Shown piece after piece: positions 60,087-64,000 of a stretch of DNA of 64,000 bases (positions are counted from its first letter, which is position 1; each line of letters begins with the position of its first letter). The notes beneath the pieces are model-generated. The model saw only the letters and a list, made by a program, of their open reading frames with translations. It had not been told where the DNA came from and did not search any database. The position numbers and the translations under genes were made by a program. The DNA is from Embleya scabrispora (GTDB taxonomy: Bacteria > Actinomycetota > Actinomycetes > Streptomycetales > Streptomycetaceae). Location: assembly GCF_002024165.1 (NCBI RefSeq), contig NZ_MWQN01000001.1, forward strand, positions 5,704,001 through 5,768,000. Reading direction: 5' to 3'.

Positions 60087-60731
60087 TCAGGGCAGGCGGC
60101 TCATCAACTCGGCCGTGGCGCGATGCCGCGTGCACCCGCGCTCGTCGAACGAGCGCCGCACCCGGTCCCGCACCTCGCCGGGTTGTTCCTGGCTGAGCTT
60201 GAACATGCCGTCGGCCCTGGTCACTCGGATCCGGAAGGCGCCCACGCCGCCCACGATGCTGCGGAAGTACTCGACCGATTCGGTCATGTCCCATCCCGTC
60301 CCGTGCTCGCTTTCGAAGGCTCGGACGGTGGACCTCACCACGCCCAGCGTCTCGTCCGCCGAATCGATCTTCTCCACCGTGCCGCGCAGGTGTACCGAGG
60401 TGAAGTTCCAGGTCGGCGCGGCCGGCGTGATCTCGTACACGGTCGGCGAGACGTACGCGTGCGGTCCGGTGAAGGTGAGCAGCACGGTGCAGCCGTCGGT
60501 CAGTGCCCGCCAATGCGGATTCGCCCGGTTCATGTGTCCGAGCAACGTGACACCGACCAGGTCGTCGCTCCATTCGGTGTGCCGCTCGGGGTCGAGGATC
60601 ACCGGCAGGTGTGTGGCGAAGGGCCCGTCCTCGGGGCTGCCGTTCAGTGCCACGAGCGCCAACGGATTTCTACGGATCAACTCGACCATCCACGAACCGT
60701 CCGGTTCGCGGTACTCCCGGGGAACGAACAT
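60087..60731 (-). CDS. PaiB-like FMN-binding protein
   Basis: A 214-residue protein of the PaiB/FMN-binding negative regulator family (split-barrel flavin-binding fold). It begins MFVPREYREPDGSWMVELIR and contains LVALNGSPEDGPFATHLPVI, VTLLGHMNRANPHWRAL, TFTGPHAYVSPTVYE and GAFRIRVTRADGMFKLSQEQ, all family-typical. ATG at 60731 gives the normal N-terminus; a longer start is less likely. PaiB in Bacillus affects sporulation and protease genes, but many members are probably flavoenzymes or flavin reductases. It is convergent with lmbU and divergent from the N-monooxygenase. Confidence 0.88.
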   Translation of the reverse strand: MFVPREYREPDGSWMVELIRRNPLALVALNGSPEDGPFATHLPVILDPERHTEWSDDLVGVTLLGHMNRANPHWRALTDGCTVLLTFTGPHAYVSPTVYEITPAAPTWNFTSVHLRGTVEKIDSADETLGVVRSTVRAFESEHGTGWDMTESVEYFRSIVGGVGAFRIRVTRADGMFKLSQEQPGEVRDRVRRSFDERGCTRHRATAELMSRLP

Positions 60732-61114
60732 CCGGAACTCACCCTTTCGGTGACCTGGTGCAGGGCGCGGCTCCACGACGACGGAGCCGGAGTCCTTGGT
60801 ATGGATACGAGCGGGGTGCCGCCGCGGCGGGTGTGTTGTCCCGTCGGCAGGACGGCGTACTCCGCTGCATTGCGACCGAGCCCTTGAAAGGTGTGCCCGG
60901 CCCCTCTAAGTTGAAGCTGCGGTGCTTCCCGGCGCAATACCGAATGCGTTTCTCCCGGATCTCCGGTCGAGAGATGCGAGAACCGCCGACAAGGCTCGAC
61001 GATGATTTCCGCTGAATTCCAGGACGCCCGACCAGGGCCCCTTCCCGGTTTCCGTGACCGACCCGTCGAGATACCGAAGTCCCTGTCGCCGCCACGCTAG
61101 CGAGAGAGTATTCT
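60732..61114. other. Divergent intergenic region, 383 bases
   Basis: This gap holds the promoters of the PaiB-like and N-monooxygenase genes. A short hairpin, CGGCTCC at 60768-60774 facing GGAGCCG at 60783-60789, lies in the PaiB leader region. I looked for an iron-box palindrome (TTAGGnnAnnCTAA type) before the N-monooxygenase and saw none. Confidence 0.5.
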
Positions 61115-62431
61115 ATGGGTACTTTTGCACATGAAATCTACGACGTGGCGGGCATCGGATTCGGGCCCTCCAATCTGTCCCTGGCCATCGCCCTGGAGGA
61201 GTACGGGGACGCCGGTCGCAACGGATCCCCGGACGGACCCGGGGCGATATTCTTCGAGCGGCAGCCCGCGTTCGGCTGGCATCGCAATATGTTGCTGCCG
61301 ACCGCGACCATGCAGATCTCGTTCATGAAGGACCTGGCCACGTTCCGGAACCCGGTGTCGCGGTTCAGCTTCGTGTCGTATCTGCACGAGGCGGGCCGGC
61401 TCGCGCAGTTCGTCAACAACCAGGACTTCTTCCCGACCCGCCAGGAGTTCCACCAGTACCTGGAGTGGGCCCAGGCGAGCTTCACCGACCGGGTGCACTA
61501 CGGCTCGGAGGTGGCCGCGATCCGGCTGCCGGCGGGCGTCGACCCGGCCTCGGCAGAGCATCTGCGCCTGGAGATCCGCGACGGCTCCGGCACCCGCACG
61601 GTCGACGCGCGCAACGTGGCCATCTCCACCGGCCTGGTGCCGCGCCTGCCCGACGGCATCCAGGCCGACGAACGGGTCTGGCACAGCTCGGAGTTCCTGG
61701 ACAAGTACAGCCGGACCGACCCGACCGGGCTGCGCACCGTGGCGGTGGTCGGCGCGGGCCAGAGCGCGGCCGAGATCACCCGGTTCCTCTACGACGAACT
61801 CCCGCACGCCCGGGTCTACTCGATCATCCCGTCGTACGGATACTGCGTGGCCGACGACACCCCGTTCGCGAACCAGGTGTTCGACCCGAGCGCGGTGGAC
61901 GCGTACTACTTCGGGACCGACCGCACGCGCGAGGCGTTCTGGCAGTACCACCGGAACACCAATTATTCGGTGGTCGACGACGAGGTGATCCGCGACCTCT
62001 ACCGGCGCTCGTACGACGAGGAGGTGCGCGGGGTCGAGCGGTTGCACTTCCTCAACCTGACCCGGGTCGACGAGGTCAAGCGGGCGGGTGACGAGACGCG
62101 CGTGTCACTGCTGTCGCTGCTCGACGACGAATCGCCCGAACTGGACGTGGACGCGATCGTGTTCGCCACCGGCTACGAGGCGATGGAACCCAGCCGCCTG
62201 CTGGGCGAGTTGGACCGGTACTGCCTGCGCGACGAGGCCGGCCGGCATCGGGTGGACCGGGACTACCGACTGGTCACCTCTCCCGAACTGCGCTGCGGCA
62301 TCTATCTCCAGGGCGGTACGGAGCACACCCACGGGCTGACCTCCTCGCTCCTGTCCAATCTCGCCATCCGCAGCGGTGAGATCGCCGAGTCGATCCTCGG
62401 CCGCCGGCCGGCGGAGGCCCTGCACGGCTGA
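61115..62431 (+). CDS. L-ornithine/L-lysine N-monooxygenase
   Basis: A 438-residue class B flavin monooxygenase (SidA/IucD/PvdA type) that would hydroxylate the side-chain amine of ornithine or lysine using FAD and NADPH. The FAD site is VAGIGFGPSNLSLAIALEEY, the substrate loop is PTATMQISFMKDLATFRNP, the NADPH site is VAVVGAGQSAAEITRFLYDE and the C-terminal FATGY motif is VFATGYEAMEP. Sequence order suggests an ornithine enzyme, as in siderophore or piperazic-acid (KtzI-like) pathways. No NRPS, siderophore synthetase, formyltransferase or piperazate synthase gene is visible in the window. Confidence 0.9.
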   Translation: MGTFAHEIYDVAGIGFGPSNLSLAIALEEYGDAGRNGSPDGPGAIFFERQPAFGWHRNMLLPTATMQISFMKDLATFRNPVSRFSFVSYLHEAGRLAQFVNNQDFFPTRQEFHQYLEWAQASFTDRVHYGSEVAAIRLPAGVDPASAEHLRLEIRDGSGTRTVDARNVAISTGLVPRLPDGIQADERVWHSSEFLDKYSRTDPTGLRTVAVVGAGQSAAEITRFLYDELPHARVYSIIPSYGYCVADDTPFANQVFDPSAVDAYYFGTDRTREAFWQYHRNTNYSVVDDEVIRDLYRRSYDEEVRGVERLHFLNLTRVDEVKRAGDETRVSLLSLLDDESPELDVDAIVFATGYEAMEPSRLLGELDRYCLRDEAGRHRVDRDYRLVTSPELRCGIYLQGGTEHTHGLTSSLLSNLAIRSGEIAESILGRRPAEALHG

Positions 62432-62449
62432 CGTCACCGATACGAGCCG

Positions 62450-63172
62450 CTACTTCCCCGCGGGCAGGCGATCCACCACCTCGCCCGCGGGGGGTGCGAC
62501 GGGCACGCACGAGCGTTCGCTGCGGGTGATCCTCGCGTTCTGCGGACGGGTGCCCTCGGAGCGGATGACGACGGGATACGGCTTGCCGTACGCCCGCACG
62601 TAGACCGTGCGCGACCGCCGCCGACCCTGCGCGTCCCCCTCCCCGTCGACCCGGGTGAGGGGGATCAGCGTACGGCCGTCGATGGTGACCGGTTCGCCCT
62701 TGGTGTAGCCGTCGGCACCGGGTCCGAAGACCACGCCGACCGTGTCCAGGGGATCGGCCGGGTCGTACGCGAGCATCGCGTAACGATCGGCGTACGTCCG
62801 CCTGTTCGCGGCGGTGTCGGGCAGGCTCGGACCGGCCCACTCCCAGAACTCGGCGCCGGCTTTGAGATAGGACTTCCCGCCGACCACGATCGCCTCGCCC
62901 GGGTGCCCGTTCATCTCGAACGTGCCCCGGTAGTCCCGGCCCTCGCGCACGCACAGATCGAAGTCGACGCGCCTGGTGGAGGTGAGCACCTGGTCGCCGA
63001 CGATGCGGATGTCGTCGGCGCCGCGGAGCAGGCTCGCCGACTCGCGGACCAGGTCCCGTGCGTCCCGGTCGACGTTGGACTCCAGCGCGTCACCGACACC
63101 GGCGCAGCCGGCGAGCGCGGCGCAGCAGAGGACGACCGCCGTGGCGGTCACGGCCATTCGGGATGTGTACAC
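62450..63172 (-). CDS. Putative lipoprotein, unknown function
   Basis: A 240-residue exported protein with lipobox AALAGCAGVGDAL (Cys near residue 23). After it, the sequence ASLLRGADDIRIVGDQVLTS, with GHPGEAIVVGGKSYLKAGAE, resembles the LppX/LprAFG-like lipoprotein fold, in which a membrane-anchored protein carries a lipid or hydrophobic ligand; this resemblance is weak. GTG at 63172 has GAGG 6 bases upstream. It is convergent with the N-monooxygenase (18 bases apart). A role with the methyltransferase upstream on the same strand is possible but not supported. Confidence 0.65.
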   Translation of the reverse strand: MYTSRMAVTATAVVLCCAALAGCAGVGDALESNVDRDARDLVRESASLLRGADDIRIVGDQVLTSTRRVDFDLCVREGRDYRGTFEMNGHPGEAIVVGGKSYLKAGAEFWEWAGPSLPDTAANRRTYADRYAMLAYDPADPLDTVGVVFGPGADGYTKGEPVTIDGRTLIPLTRVDGEGDAQGRRRSRTVYVRAYGKPYPVVIRSEGTRPQNARITRSERSCVPVAPPAGEVVDRLPAGK

Positions 63173-63219
63173 GACGTTCCTCGCCTGCGAGCCCGGGAAA
63201 CCGACGGGGGTACGGCCGG

Positions 63220-64000
63220 TCAGGGTTTGATGCCGACGGCGCCGTAGCCCCAGACGTTCTCGACCTCGTCCAACGGGTGTTCGGGTTCGCCGTCCGGGTT
63301 CCAGTGGGTGCGCAAGCCGGGTTCGACCAGGTCGAACCCGGTGAACATGGTGCGGATCTCGTCGTAGGGGCGCATGGTCATCTCGGCCGAGGCGTTCTTC
63401 CAGCCCTCGGCGCCCTTGCGGCCCTGGTGCGGGTTGGCGTCGAAGGACGCGTGCGAGAGCAGCAGCATGCTTTTGGCGGGCAGCGCGTCGCGGAGCCGGG
63501 CGACGATGTCGTGCGGTTTCTCGTCGTCGCGGATGAAGTGCAGGATCGCGACCAGCATCAGCGCCACAGGCTGATCGAAGTCGATGACCTCCAGCACCTC
63601 CGGCGCGGACAGGATGTCCTCGGGCGCGCGCAGATCGGCCTGGGTGAACGTGGTCCGGCCCGGACCCGCGTCGGTCATCAGCGCCCGCCCGTGCACGAGC
63701 ACGATCGGGTCGTTGTCCACGTAGGCCACCCGGGCGTCGGGGGCGATCTCGTGGGCCACTTCGTGGGTGTTGCCCGAGGTGGGGATCCCGGTGCCGATGT
63801 CCAGGAACTGGCGGATGCCCCGGCGGGCCGCGTAGCGCACGGCGCGGCGCAGGAAGAGCCGATTGAGCCGGAGGGAGACCGCAAGGTCCGGGATCGTCGC
63901 GACGATGGCGTCGGCGGCGGCCCGATCGACCGCGAAATTGTTCTTGCCGCCGAGAAGGTAGTCGTAGATCCGGGCGGTATGCGGAACGGTCGTCACGATC
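63220..64000 (-). CDS. SAM-dependent methyltransferase of the DUF574 type, probably 5'-truncated by the window
   Basis: A protein of at least 258 residues with the family opening TARIYDYLLGGKNNFAVDRA, the SAM-binding RQFLDIGTGIPTSGNTHEVA and RVAYVDNDPIVLVHGRALM, and LLSHASFDANPH and YDEIRTMFTGFDLVEPGLR further on. A GTG at 63996 could be the start, but family members usually have 10-20 more N-terminal residues, so the gene probably extends beyond 64000. These proteins are abundant in actinomycetes; the methyl acceptor is unknown. Confidence 0.85.
   Translation of the reverse strand, partial: IVTTVPHTARIYDYLLGGKNNFAVDRAAADAIVATIPDLAVSLRLNRLFLRRAVRYAARRGIRQFLDIGTGIPTSGNTHEVAHEIAPDARVAYVDNDPIVLVHGRALMTDAGPGRTTFTQADLRAPEDILSAPEVLEVIDFDQPVALMLVAILHFIRDDEKPHDIVARLRDALPAKSMLLLSHASFDANPHQGRKGAEGWKNASAEMTMRPYDEIRTMFTGFDLVEPGLRTHWNPDGEPEHPLDEVENVWGYGAVGIKP

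Noticed and set aside
61000-61114. Iron-box search before the ornithine N-monooxygenase
   Set aside because: No palindrome of the DmdR/IdeR type was found, so iron control is not supported from this sequence.

Overview
The window is high-GC actinomycete chromosome, most like Streptomycetaceae or a close relative. Third codon positions are strongly GC, GTG starts are common, and there are two ECF sigma/anti-sigma pairs, a resuscitation-promoting factor behind a c-di-AMP riboswitch, Tat-exported proteins and an LmbU-type regulator. No rRNA, tRNA, CRISPR array, transposase or prophage was recognised, so this looks like a mosaic of chromosomal catabolic, envelope and regulatory modules.

Layout. 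(1) 1-790: end of an ECF sigma/anti-sigma pair. (2) 870-9470: purine catabolism. The three xanthine dehydrogenase subunits, a purine permease and an XdhC-type maturation factor (with an apparent frameshift) lie on the minus strand, divergent from a PucR regulator; repeated CCGGTCGT sites lie between. (3) 9.5-13 kb: an SDR divergent from an operon that carries, as separate genes, the two halves of the plant Tm-1 protein (UPF0261 and PEP-hydrolase-like), followed by an EthD-domain protein. (4) 13.1-14.2 kb: promoter, c-di-AMP riboswitch, Rpf, terminator. (5) 14.4-17.7 kb: DUF6421, SDR and threonine aldolase. (6) 17.8-28.3 kb: carotenoid oxygenase, membrane coiled-coil protein, sterol-oxidase-like flavoprotein, an orphan histidine kinase, hydrolase plus acyltransferase, and a NarL-type two-component pair. 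(7) 28.3-29.9 kb: TetR and an imine-reductase-like enzyme with paired operators.

(8) 29.9-50.9 kb is the largest module, apparently a locus for binding, importing and breaking down a carbohydrate or sugar acid. An IclR regulator sits centrally. Leftward run a GSA-type aminotransferase, an enolase-superfamily dehydratase, an amidohydrolase, an SDR, a large exported beta-helix protein, a GNAT protein and a lactonase-like propeller. Rightward run a second copy of the beta-helix protein, a Gfo/Idh dehydrogenase, a sugar ABC transporter, an epimerase-like protein, a DHDPS-family aldolase, a 2-hydroxyacid dehydrogenase and an FAH-family hydrolase. The two beta-helix genes point away from each other and share a 286-bp tract that differs at one base, which suggests recent gene conversion. 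The substrate cannot be read from sequence; the enzyme set resembles non-phosphorylative sugar-acid routes ending in pyruvate.

(9) 51-57.8 kb: LtrA-like membrane protein, TetR with twin perfect palindromes divergent from an SDR that lacks YxxxK, a Cys-less isochorismatase-fold protein, an XRE regulator that may be leaderless, a second ECF sigma/anti-sigma pair and a dimethylargininase-like enzyme. (10) 57.8-59.2 kb is the longest gene-poor stretch, with degenerate ~12-bp repeats and then a dense run of strong hairpins just upstream of an LmbU-family regulator. (11) 59.2-64 kb: LmbU, a PaiB-like protein, an ornithine/lysine N-monooxygenase, a lipoprotein and a SAM methyltransferase that probably runs off the window.

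All assignments come from reading motifs and context by eye; no similarity search was run.
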